Origin: CAJQND01 sp051010055
GTDB taxonomy: Bacteria; Pseudomonadota; Alphaproteobacteria; Rhizobiales; CAJQND01
NCBI GenBank assembly: GCA_051010055.1
Contig: JBPCVY010000291.1
Span: 1 to 27,836, forward strand
Length of the DNA: 27,836 bases
Reading direction: 5' to 3'
Under the pieces are notes generated by a model. That model was given only the letters and a program-made list of their open reading frames with translations, ran no database searches and had not been told where the DNA came from. The position numbers and the translations under genes were made by a program. How positions within the stretch are numbered: the first letter of the stretch is position 1; each line of letters begins with the position of its first letter. Positions 21,691 to 27,836 of the stretch are shown one piece after another.

Positions 21691-23490
21691 ATGAAGTTCC
21701 GGTTGCTGCCAACGTTCCTTATTTGCCTGAGCGCACTCACTATCGCCTCTGTCGGCACAGTGATTTACCTGCAGCAATGGTCCGGAAGACAACTGATTTC
21801 GAACCTTGGCGCGCGCATCGTCACCGGCAATCTGAACGCAATAAAACTCGACGTCGACACATTCCTCATTCGCCAGCGCAAACACGTCTTAGCCGTTGAA
21901 GAGTTTCTTGAAGATGCGGGAATGGAATTTGCCAACACGAATGAACTCTCACCATTTATAGAAGGGATCATGGTTTCTGATCCGCACATTGCCCACATAA
22001 TCGTTGTCGACCGCGACCATCGCGGCATCATTGCCCACCGCTCGCGCACCAACTCCAAGCCGGTGATCCGCCTGCTTTCCGGAGCCTACCCATCATCCTT
22101 GAAGAAGGTCATCCAAGAGGGGCATTTGCGGGCGAACGCTATGCACCTCAGCAAACCCTGGTTTGACCCGATTTCAGATCAAACACTGATTTCGCTGAGC
22201 CGAGAAGTCTCAAGGCCCAACAATCACTTTTCGTTTATTGAGATTGCAGTTTCTATCGCCCCCCTCTCCTTACATACCCGTGCCATGAGCGGCAGCACGA
22301 ACAATATTGTCTTTGCCTTGTTGAACGATGACTACGTTCTCGCTCACCCACTACTCGCCCAATCACCGGTCGGCCTGTCGCACGATGAGCCACTGCCTTC
22401 GCGCGATGTTTTGGGCGACGGCGTGCTGAAAGCCATCGACACGGCGGTGGATTCGCCCCTTGTGGCGCGGGCCTTGCTGAACGGCGCCAAGCTGCAAAAC
22501 GTCACATGGGGCGGGAGGTCTTACCTGATTTCGCGCCTTGAGCTTAAGCACAAGTTTGGCGATCAAGTTATCACCGTCGGCACCCACAGACAAAATGCTG
22601 AGGTGCGCGAATACCTGAAAGTCTTTTATTTCGCGCTTTGGGTGGCGGGCGGTGTTTTGATTTTATCGCTTTTGGCCGCAGCCGTTCTGGCGCGCCGGAT
22701 TTCACATCCAATCCGCCGCATTTCCGCGGCAGCCAGTGACGTGGGCCAGGTGGAATTCGGCGAAATCAAACCACTGGGCGGCAGTTTCATCAAGGAACTG
22801 AACGATCTTGCCAGTTCATTTAACTCTATGATTGGCGGGTTGAAGTTGTTTGAGCGTTATGTGCCGCGATCGCTTGTCAAAAAGCTCATAGAGCGCGGCG
22901 AACAGCGTATTCCGTCAGAAGAGCGCGTGGTGACAGTTCTGTTCACTGATATTGCAGGTTTTACCTCGCTTTCAGAAGGCATGGCCGCAAGCGGAGTAGC
23001 CGAATTCACCAATGAGCATTTGACGCTGCTTGGGGCGTGTGTGGAGGCGGAAGGCGGCACCATCGACAAATACATCGGCGACAGCCTGATGGCTTTCTGG
23101 GGGGCGCCTGACGATATGGAAGATCACGCCCAGGCAGCCTGCCGGGCTGCAGCGAACATTGCGCGAAACCTTCATGCTGACAATTTGAAACGCAAAGAGC
23201 GTGGGCTTGCCCCTGTTCGCATCCGCGTTGGCATTCACACCGGTCCGCTCATTGTAGGTGATATCGGATCACCGAACCGGATCAACTACACGATTATGGG
23301 TGATACGGTGAACGTTGCTGCCCGCCTTGAAGCGCTGGGCAAGGAAGTTGACCCGAAAGCAGAAGCGCTCATTCTGATCAGCGGCAAAACCGCAGACGAG
23401 TTGGGCGGTGAATTCATTGTGCGTGAAGAAGGGGCCTACACGGTGCGCGGCAAATCAATCGCAACAACCGTTTTCCGGTTGGTGCCTTGA
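21691..23490 (+). CDS. Class III adenylate cyclase with periplasmic sensor and HAMP domain
   Basis: Membrane-bound nucleotide cyclase that should make cAMP from ATP in response to an extracytoplasmic signal. In 599 residues: TM1 (about 5-27), a periplasmic domain of about 280 residues (dCache-like size), TM2 (about 310-333), HAMP (about 334-386) and the cyclase domain (about 412-599). Catalytic residues are visible: metal-binding Asp420 (LFTDIAGFT) and Asp464 (YIGDSLMAF), Lys460 and Asp538 for adenine recognition, Asn541 and Arg545 in MGDTVNVAARLE. The Lys/Asp pair indicates adenylate rather than guanylate cyclase. The ATG at 21691 is preferred over an in-frame TTG six codons upstream. It is convergent with dusA, with 8 bp between the stops. 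Confidence 0.92.
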   Translation: MKFRLLPTFLICLSALTIASVGTVIYLQQWSGRQLISNLGARIVTGNLNAIKLDVDTFLIRQRKHVLAVEEFLEDAGMEFANTNELSPFIEGIMVSDPHIAHIIVVDRDHRGIIAHRSRTNSKPVIRLLSGAYPSSLKKVIQEGHLRANAMHLSKPWFDPISDQTLISLSREVSRPNNHFSFIEIAVSIAPLSLHTRAMSGSTNNIVFALLNDDYVLAHPLLAQSPVGLSHDEPLPSRDVLGDGVLKAIDTAVDSPLVARALLNGAKLQNVTWGGRSYLISRLELKHKFGDQVITVGTHRQNAEVREYLKVFYFALWVAGGVLILSLLAAAVLARRISHPIRRISAAASDVGQVEFGEIKPLGGSFIKELNDLASSFNSMIGGLKLFERYVPRSLVKKLIERGEQRIPSEERVVTVLFTDIAGFTSLSEGMAASGVAEFTNEHLTLLGACVEAEGGTIDKYIGDSLMAFWGAPDDMEDHAQAACRAAANIARNLHADNLKRKERGLAPVRIRVGIHTGPLIVGDIGSPNRINYTIMGDTVNVAARLEALGKEVDPKAEALILISGKTADELGGEFIVREEGAYTVRGKSIATTVFRLVP

Positions 23491-23498
23491 GCAACTGT

Positions 23499-24500
23499 TC
23501 AAGCAGCTTCGGCCTGTTCGCTCAAAAGGTTTGCCGCTTGCAAGAGTAGTTCCGGGCCAGCATCGTCTTTGTGCATGTTTTCTGACAAACACCGCCGCCA
23601 TGCGCGCGCGCCGGGCTTGCCTTGGTAGAGACCGAGAATATGGCGGGCAATGTGCTTCAGTTGAGCCCCGCCAGACAGCGCGCACTTGGCATATTCCGTC
23701 ATCTTTTCAACCACTTCATAGCGTGAAATGGCAGCGTTCTCAGTGCCAAAAAAAACTTCATCAACTTCAGATAAAATCCACGGGTCCTGATAAGCAGCCC
23801 TGCCCAGCATCACTCCGCTCAGGTCTTCGGAAAGTTCAGTGGCAAGATCGAGATCGCAAATGCCGCCGTTGATAACAATCTCAAGGTCGCTGCGGCGGGC
23901 CGCCAGCCGTTGCACCCGGCCATAATTGAGCGGCGGCACATCACGGTTTTCCTTCGGGCTCAATCCGGAGAGCCATGCTTTGCGCGCATGCACGATGAAT
24001 CTTTCACAGCCGGCTGCGGCCACGGTGTCTATGAACTTATCCAGATCCTCATCTTCGTCCTGGTCATCAATGCCGATGCGGCTTTTTACGGTGACGGGAA
24101 TGCTGACAGCAGATTTAATTTCAGCAACGCAATCCGCAACAGTTGCCGGTTCAGCCATCAGGCATGCGCCGAACCTTCCAGATTGCACCCTGTCCGACGG
24201 ACACCCCACATTGAGGTTTATCTCGTCATAGCCGAACTGCTCGCCAATCTGTGCTGCCTGCGCGCATTCGCCGGGGTCAGAGCCGCCAATCTGCAAGGCA
24301 ACCGGATGCTCCTCGCCAGAGAACCCTAACAGGTGTTCGCGATCGCCATGGATAACCGCGCCGGTGGTGACCATCTCGGTGTACAAAAGGGCATGCCGGG
24401 TCATGAGCCGGTGAAAGAACCGGCAATGCCTGTCAGTCCAGTCCATCATCGGAGCGATGGAGAATTTATGCGGTTGATATTTATTCACTTTTCTGGACAC
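23499..24500 (-). CDS. dusA: tRNA-dihydrouridine synthase A
   Basis: FMN-dependent enzyme that reduces uridine in the tRNA D-loop (positions 20/20a in the DusA class). Shown by FSIAPMMDWTDRHCR near the N-terminus (FMN site), the catalytic Cys100 in NLNVGCPSD, the ARKAWLSGLSPKENR segment that marks DusA, and the FMN-phosphate site VINGGI and VMLGRAAYQDPW. Length about 333 residues is normal. The start is uncertain: no ATG fits, the frame is open to a GTG at 24560, and GTG codons at 24500 and 24488 are both possible. 24500 is given because a promoter-like sequence lies just upstream of it (24514-24543). It is tail-to-tail with the cyclase gene. Confidence 0.93.
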   Translation of the reverse strand: MSRKVNKYQPHKFSIAPMMDWTDRHCRFFHRLMTRHALLYTEMVTTGAVIHGDREHLLGFSGEEHPVALQIGGSDPGECAQAAQIGEQFGYDEINLNVGCPSDRVQSGRFGACLMAEPATVADCVAEIKSAVSIPVTVKSRIGIDDQDEDEDLDKFIDTVAAAGCERFIVHARKAWLSGLSPKENRDVPPLNYGRVQRLAARRSDLEIVINGGICDLDLATELSEDLSGVMLGRAAYQDPWILSEVDEVFFGTENAAISRYEVVEKMTEYAKCALSGGAQLKHIARHILGLYQGKPGARAWRRCLSENMHKDDAGPELLLQAANLLSEQAEAA

Positions 24501-24513
24501 AGCCGTGCTTAAG

Positions 24514-24567
24514 GTTATACCCTGGCGCTTATACAGCACACAAACCTTTTGTGTACACACCAGTGTG
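24514..24567 (-). promoter_or_regulatory. dusA promoter candidate with overlapping palindromes
   Basis: On the minus strand TTGTGT (24543-24538) is 18 bp from TATAAC (24519-24514), or 17 bp from GTATAA. Just upstream lie two overlapping palindromes, CACACCAGTGTG (24556-24567) and TGTGTACACA (24550-24559), which may be an operator. If correct, the dusA transcript begins close to the GTG at 24500. Confidence 0.4.
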
Positions 24568-24584
24568 AAAGGTGAATCCCGCGC

Positions 24585-25622
24585 TTATTGCCAGTCGAGA
24601 ACGACTTTACCACTCGCGCCGGATTTCATGATCTCAAAGCCTTCCGCGAACTGGTCAACCGGAAACCGGTGGGTGATCACCTCGCGCACGTCGAGCCCGT
24701 TTTGCAGCATGGCAATCATCTTGTACCAGGTCTCGAAAATCTCACGGCCATAGACGCCCTTGATTGTGATGGCCTTGAACACGATGCGCGACCAGTCCAC
24801 CGGCGATTTGCCGGGTGGTATGCCCAACAGCGCAATGCGCCCGCCCATCACCAGCGCTTCGACCATCTGGTCTAGCGCTGCCTGACTGCCCGACATTTCA
24901 AGGCCAACATCAAAGCCTTCCTTCATCCTGAGCCTGGAAATGACATCGTTCAAATCCTCATGCCCAACGCTAACGGTCACCACGTCCACGACCTTTTCCG
25001 CCAGCGCCAGCCTGTCCGGATTCAAATCGGTGATGACCACGTGGCGCGCGCCCACATGGCGGGCAACCGCTGCCGACATGATGCCGATTGGTCCGGCCCC
25101 GGTAATCAGGACATCTTCACCTACAAGATCAAAGCTGAGCGCGGTGTGAACCGCATTGCCCAAGGGATCGAGTATGGCGCCGATTTCATCGTCAATTTCA
25201 TCAGGCAATGGCACCACATTGAATGCGGGCAGGCGCAGATAATCGGCAAAGGCGCCCTGCTCGTTCACGCCGATGCCGCGCGTTCCCGGGTCCAGATGAA
25301 ACTTCCCGGCCCGCGACTGACGCGACGTCTTGCCAATCAGGTGCCCTTCCCCCGAACAGCGCTGGCCAAGGGAGAGACCCTCAACACGCCTTCCCATATC
25401 TACGATTTCGCCTGCAAATTCGTGACCTGTTATGAGTGGTACAGGTACCGTATCGGCAGCCCAGTCATCCCAGTTCCAAATATGGATATCGGTTCCACAG
25501 ATGCCGGTTTTATGGATGCGGATCAGCACATCATCAGGACCAATTTCAGGAATTGGCCGGGTTTCCATCCACAAGCCCTCTTCGGGTTTGGCTTTCACCA
25601 GAGCTTTCATTTCGTTGGTCAT
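24585..25622 (-). CDS. tdh: L-threonine 3-dehydrogenase lacking the structural-zinc cysteines
   Basis: NAD-dependent medium-chain dehydrogenase that oxidises L-threonine to 2-amino-3-ketobutyrate. In 345 residues: catalytic zinc ligands Cys42 (GICGTDIHIW) and His67/Glu68 (GHEFAGE), then a Rossmann motif GAGPIG (175-180) with Asp199 region ITDLNPDRLALAEKV for NAD. The extension that in E. coli Tdh holds the structural zinc (C-x2-C-x2-C-x7-C) aligns without gaps but has Gly97, Ser100, Ser103 and Asp111 in place of the four Cys, so only the catalytic zinc should bind. The ATG overlaps the kbl stop (ATGA) and has GGGAG 7 nt upstream. Its substrate pathway partner Kbl is directly upstream, which supports the threonine assignment. 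Confidence 0.93.
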   Translation of the reverse strand: MTNEMKALVKAKPEEGLWMETRPIPEIGPDDVLIRIHKTGICGTDIHIWNWDDWAADTVPVPLITGHEFAGEIVDMGRRVEGLSLGQRCSGEGHLIGKTSRQSRAGKFHLDPGTRGIGVNEQGAFADYLRLPAFNVVPLPDEIDDEIGAILDPLGNAVHTALSFDLVGEDVLITGAGPIGIMSAAVARHVGARHVVITDLNPDRLALAEKVVDVVTVSVGHEDLNDVISRLRMKEGFDVGLEMSGSQAALDQMVEALVMGGRIALLGIPPGKSPVDWSRIVFKAITIKGVYGREIFETWYKMIAMLQNGLDVREVITHRFPVDQFAEGFEIMKSGASGKVVLDWQ

Positions 25623-26821
25623 GACAGCACTCCCGCCGCCTTGCCGGCCTTGGCAAAGGCATCAAGCCCAAAATCCAAATCATCCCGGGTGAGTGCGGCA
25701 TTCATTTGCGTGCGGATCCGCGCCTGGCCCTTCGGCACCACGGGAAAGAAAAAACCGGCGACATAAACGCCAAACTCAAAGAGTTTTGCCGCCATATCCT
25801 GGCTCAAACGCGCATCTCCCAACATGACCGGGACAATTGGGTGCTCGCCGGGTAAAAGCTCAAACCCAAGGTCTGAAAGGCCCTTGCGCCAATAGTTTGA
25901 GTTTTCGAAAAGCTGCGCGCGCAAATCATGGCCAGCTTCGACAATGTCCAGCGCGGCAAGCCCTGCCATCACCACAGACGGCGGCAAGGAGTTGGAAAAC
26001 AGATAGGGCCGGGCGCGTTGGCGCAAAAGATCAATCACCGGCTGCGGGCCGGCAATGTAGCCGCCCACCGCACCGCCAAGCGCCTTCCCAAGAGTGCCGG
26101 TAAGAATGTCTACATCAACACCGAAATGGGCCGGTGTTCCTTCTCCCTTCGGGCCCATGAACCCTGTGGCATGGCAATCATCTACCATCACCAGAGCATC
26201 ATATTTCTCTGCCAACGCTGTGATTTCCGGCAGCTTTGCGAGATAGCCATCCATGGAGAAAACCCCATCCGTGGCAATCATCACAAAGCGGGCGCCATCT
26301 GCCTGGGACTGACGCAACTGGGCTTCCAGATCTGCCATATCTGAGTTTGCGTACCGGTAGCGTTTGGCCTTGCACAGCCTGATGCCATCAATAATGGAGG
26401 CATGGTTCAGCGCATCTGAAACCACTGCATCTTCAGGACCCAAAAGAGGTTCAAATAGCCCCCCATTGGCATCAAAGCATGCAGCGAACAAAATAGAATC
26501 ATCCTTGCCGAGAAATGCCGCAAGCCGTTGTTCCAGCATCCGGTGAATGTCTTGCGTGCCACAAATAAACCGGACGGACGCCATGCCGTAGCCATGGGCG
26601 TCATAGCTGTCTTTTGCAGCTTTTATGAGGGCTGGATGATCGGCAAGGCCAAGATAGTTATTGGCGCAGAGATTGACGATATTTTTAGCCGTCTGGCCAT
26701 TTGTGCTAACGTTTATCCGCCCGCCTTGCGGCGATGTGATCGGGCGCTCGCGTTTGTACAAACCGTCCGCTTCAATCTGGGCAAGCGTGCCGCAAACATG
26801 ATCGATAAACTGGCTGGCCAT
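25619..26821 (-). CDS. kbl: 2-amino-3-ketobutyrate CoA ligase (glycine C-acetyltransferase)
   Basis: PLP-dependent alpha-oxoamine synthase that cleaves 2-amino-3-ketobutyrate with CoA to glycine and acetyl-CoA, the second step of threonine breakdown. The 400-residue protein has NNYLGLADHP (54-63), GYGMASVRFICGTQ (77-90), the VDDCHATGFMG cofactor segment (213-223, Asp214 and His217) and the PLP-lysine motif TGTLGKALGG (241-250, Lys246). Length matches Kbl of E. coli. The ATG has a perfect AGGAGG 6 nt upstream. It is the first gene of the kbl-tdh operon and overlaps tdh by 4 nt. The upstream 82 bp hold a promoter and repeated elements, listed separately, that suggest control by the neighbouring XRE-cupin regulator. 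Confidence 0.96.
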   Translation of the reverse strand: MASQFIDHVCGTLAQIEADGLYKRERPITSPQGGRINVSTNGQTAKNIVNLCANNYLGLADHPALIKAAKDSYDAHGYGMASVRFICGTQDIHRMLEQRLAAFLGKDDSILFAACFDANGGLFEPLLGPEDAVVSDALNHASIIDGIRLCKAKRYRYANSDMADLEAQLRQSQADGARFVMIATDGVFSMDGYLAKLPEITALAEKYDALVMVDDCHATGFMGPKGEGTPAHFGVDVDILTGTLGKALGGAVGGYIAGPQPVIDLLRQRARPYLFSNSLPPSVVMAGLAALDIVEAGHDLRAQLFENSNYWRKGLSDLGFELLPGEHPIVPVMLGDARLSQDMAAKLFEFGVYVAGFFFPVVPKGQARIRTQMNAALTRDDLDFGLDAFAKAGKAAGVLS

Positions 26822-26834
26822 GACGGGCCTCCTA

Positions 26835-26905
26835 TATATTGGACAATTCTCCTATAAAACAGAAAAATTCAATATACAAGACGCTTCGCCGTTATATTGG
26901 AATTC
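26835..26905 (-). promoter_or_regulatory. kbl-tdh promoter with three TATATTG operator-like elements
   Basis: On the minus strand TTGTAT (26879-26874) is 17 bp from TATAGG (26856-26851). Three related elements surround it: TATATTGGACAATT (+, 26835-26848, in the leader), TATATTGAATT (minus strand, 26876-26866, overlapping the -35) and TATATTGGAATTC (+, 26893-26905, upstream and overlapping the regulator stop). Copies two and three form an inverted pair. This is the expected layout of an operator set; the adjacent XRE-cupin protein is the natural candidate. Confidence 0.5.
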
Positions 26906-27470
26906 AGGCGTTCTTGACGATTAACAACGCCCTGGCCTTGTCTTTGGCGGCGATAGAATGGTCTTTGTCGGCAGCGTACCGCACCGTATCCCCTGTCGAA
27001 ACCTCAACCTTCTGGTTGTCGGAGGTCACCGTTAGCTTGCCTTGCAAAGCGGTCAGGTGCTCCACGCAACCCTTCTTGTGCGGTGCGCTGTCCAAGACAG
27101 CGCCTTTTTCAAATTGGATGTCGTAAACCTCTGTTTCTCCGACATCTTCCGGCGCGCTTAAAATGCGGATCAGGCATCCGGAGCCCTTTCTTTCAATGAA
27201 AGGCACCTGGTCATTGCGCACAAACTCGAAGATTGGCCCATTCGAAGCGCTTTCCTCATCCAGAAGTTCTGAAAAATCTACATTCAGCGCGCGGGTGAGG
27301 TTCCACAGGCTGGCGACTGTAGGACTGGATTCGCCACGTTCAATTTGCGACAGCATGGAACGCGACACGCCCGAAAGCTTTGCGAGCGCCTCAAGGCTCA
27401 AGCCCTTAGACGCGCGCTCTTCCTTGAGGCGGTTCGCCAACCGCATTGTGATTTCCGGACTGGGCGACAT
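26904..27470 (-). CDS. XRE-family regulator with C-terminal cupin domain
   Basis: Small-molecule-responsive transcription regulator. The 188-residue protein has an N-terminal lambda-repressor-like helix-turn-helix (about 11-66; LEALAKLSGVSRSMLSQIERG and the following SPTVASLWNLTRAL helix) and a C-terminal cupin domain (about 105-185) that probably binds the effector. Members of this family commonly control amino-acid or amine catabolism genes next to them. It is immediately upstream of kbl-tdh on the same strand with 82 bp between, so it probably senses threonine, glycine or a related compound; this is inference from position. The ATG at 27470 has only a weak ribosome site; an ATG eight codons later is an alternative. 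Confidence 0.9.
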   Translation of the reverse strand: MSPSPEITMRLANRLKEERASKGLSLEALAKLSGVSRSMLSQIERGESSPTVASLWNLTRALNVDFSELLDEESASNGPIFEFVRNDQVPFIERKGSGCLIRILSAPEDVGETEVYDIQFEKGAVLDSAPHKKGCVEHLTALQGKLTVTSDNQKVEVSTGDTVRYAADKDHSIAAKDKARALLIVKNA

Positions 27471-27503
27471 ATGTTTGCTTTTTCCAACCGCGTACTGATT
27501 CCA

Positions 27504-27522
27504 GAGACTAAGATACTGTCTC
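27504..27522. promoter_or_regulatory. Dyad upstream of the XRE-cupin gene
   Basis: GAGAC (27504-27508) and GTCTC (27518-27522) form an inverted repeat with a 9-nt spacer, 34 bp before the regulator start. It could be an autoregulatory operator. It does not resemble the TATATTG elements at kbl, so a shared regulator is not supported by sequence. Confidence 0.25.
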
Positions 27523-27578
27523 AGAAGTGATTTTGCACGCCCTGGCTACAAATCCGTATACGGCGGGTAAGCCCAGCG

Positions 27579-27770
27579 TTAAACGGTGCAGACCATGTCC
27601 TGCCCGCAGCACAGCGGTGATTTGATTTTGCCGTGGCCGTTCGGGCATTTGGAGATTTGCACCTCTCTGCCATCATCAAGCTTCAACATATCATTGGCCA
27701 GCGGCGCATCGCATTTGCCGCATGTCGCGTTAACGCTCATGCCGCACTTTTCACATTCGTAAGTTGCCAT
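27579..27770 (-). CDS. Small zinc-ribbon protein
   Basis: A 63-residue cysteine-rich protein. CECxxC-type pairs Cys6/Cys9 and Cys17/Cys20 form a likely zinc ribbon; a second set, Cys42, His46, Cys54, Cys55 and Cys61, follows, with CCGQDM (54-59) resembling the cysteine motif of desulforedoxin-like domains. It probably binds two metal ions. The ATG at 27770 is preferred to an in-frame upstream ATG at 27821 because GGAGAAGG precedes it and the extra residues are Arg-rich and unlike the rest. It is a separate gene upstream of the XRE regulator, on the same strand, 108 bp away. I do not recognise the family; role unknown. Confidence 0.8.
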   Translation of the reverse strand: MATYECEKCGMSVNATCGKCDAPLANDMLKLDDGREVQISKCPNGHGKIKSPLCCGQDMVCTV

Positions 27771-27836
27771 TGGTCGCCTTCTCCTCGGTACACTCGATTT
27801 CAGTGCGAAGCTTATCGACAATGAGCGTCATATGGC
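27771..27836. other. Upstream region of the zinc-ribbon gene
   Basis: The last 66 bp contain the Shine-Dalgarno of the zinc-ribbon gene (GGAGAAGG, read on the minus strand near 27777-27784) and presumably its promoter. Nothing else is visible before the window ends. Confidence 0.3.

Noticed and set aside
24960..25766. 268-codon plus-strand open frame
   Set aside because: Antisense to tdh and the end of kbl, both unmistakable.

Overview
The window reads as chromosomal DNA of an alphaproteobacterium, most likely a (marine) member of the Rhizobiales/Hyphomicrobiales. I infer this from protein style only: a DivJ/PleC/PdhS-type histidine kinase, two glutathione S-transferases, a YadA-like trimeric autotransporter, the divergent lower-ligand cobalamin genes next to a DUF1289 protein and a TIGR02281-type aspartic protease, and GTG/TTG starts. 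Coding is dense, and I see no rRNA, tRNA, CRISPR array, prophage, transposase or frameshifted gene.

Layout. 1-3094 (+): a three-gene TRAP transporter operon (binding protein, small and large permease) with a terminator-like hairpin after the binding-protein gene. 3251-6178 (-): a 975-residue YadA-type adhesin whose stalk looks like phage tail-fibre sequence, preceded by about 735 bp of non-coding, AT-rich DNA. 6914-7543 (+) and 7828-8553 (-): a GST and a two-TM Ala/Pro/Glu-rich protein that converge on a roughly 243-bp palindromic repeat element, the most unusual non-coding object here. 8696-13170 (-): Mrp/ApbC Fe-S ATPase, IclR regulator, lipoprotein alpha/beta hydrolase, UDG-superfamily protein and a second GST; the last two overlap by TAATG. 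13248-15757 (+): a HSD17B4-type short-chain dehydrogenase and a membrane histidine kinase with a CtrA-like box and two mutually exclusive hairpins in front of it.

15783-18718: divergent cobalamin genes (CobT-type phosphoribosyltransferase on -, CobS-type cobalamin synthase on +), the latter followed by DUF1289 and a membrane-anchored retropepsin-like protease that overlap by ATGA. 18829-23490 (+): phosphomannomutase/phosphoglucomutase, a PAP2/Aur1-like membrane protein and a two-TM class III adenylate cyclase. 23499-24500 (-): tRNA-dihydrouridine synthase A. 24585-27470 (-): a threonine-to-glycine module (Kbl then Tdh, overlapping by ATGA) downstream of an XRE-cupin regulator, with three copies of a TATATTG-type element around the kbl promoter. 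27579-27770 (-): a 63-residue cysteine-rich zinc-ribbon protein.

Functional picture: mostly housekeeping and accessory metabolism (organic-acid uptake, B12 lower-ligand assembly, threonine catabolism, tRNA modification, Fe-S assembly) plus surface adhesion and signalling. The items most worth following up are the palindromic element at 7556-7798, the chimeric adhesin, the Tdh that lacks all four structural-zinc cysteines together with its predicted operator array, the variant UDG active-site motif, and the structured leader of the histidine kinase.
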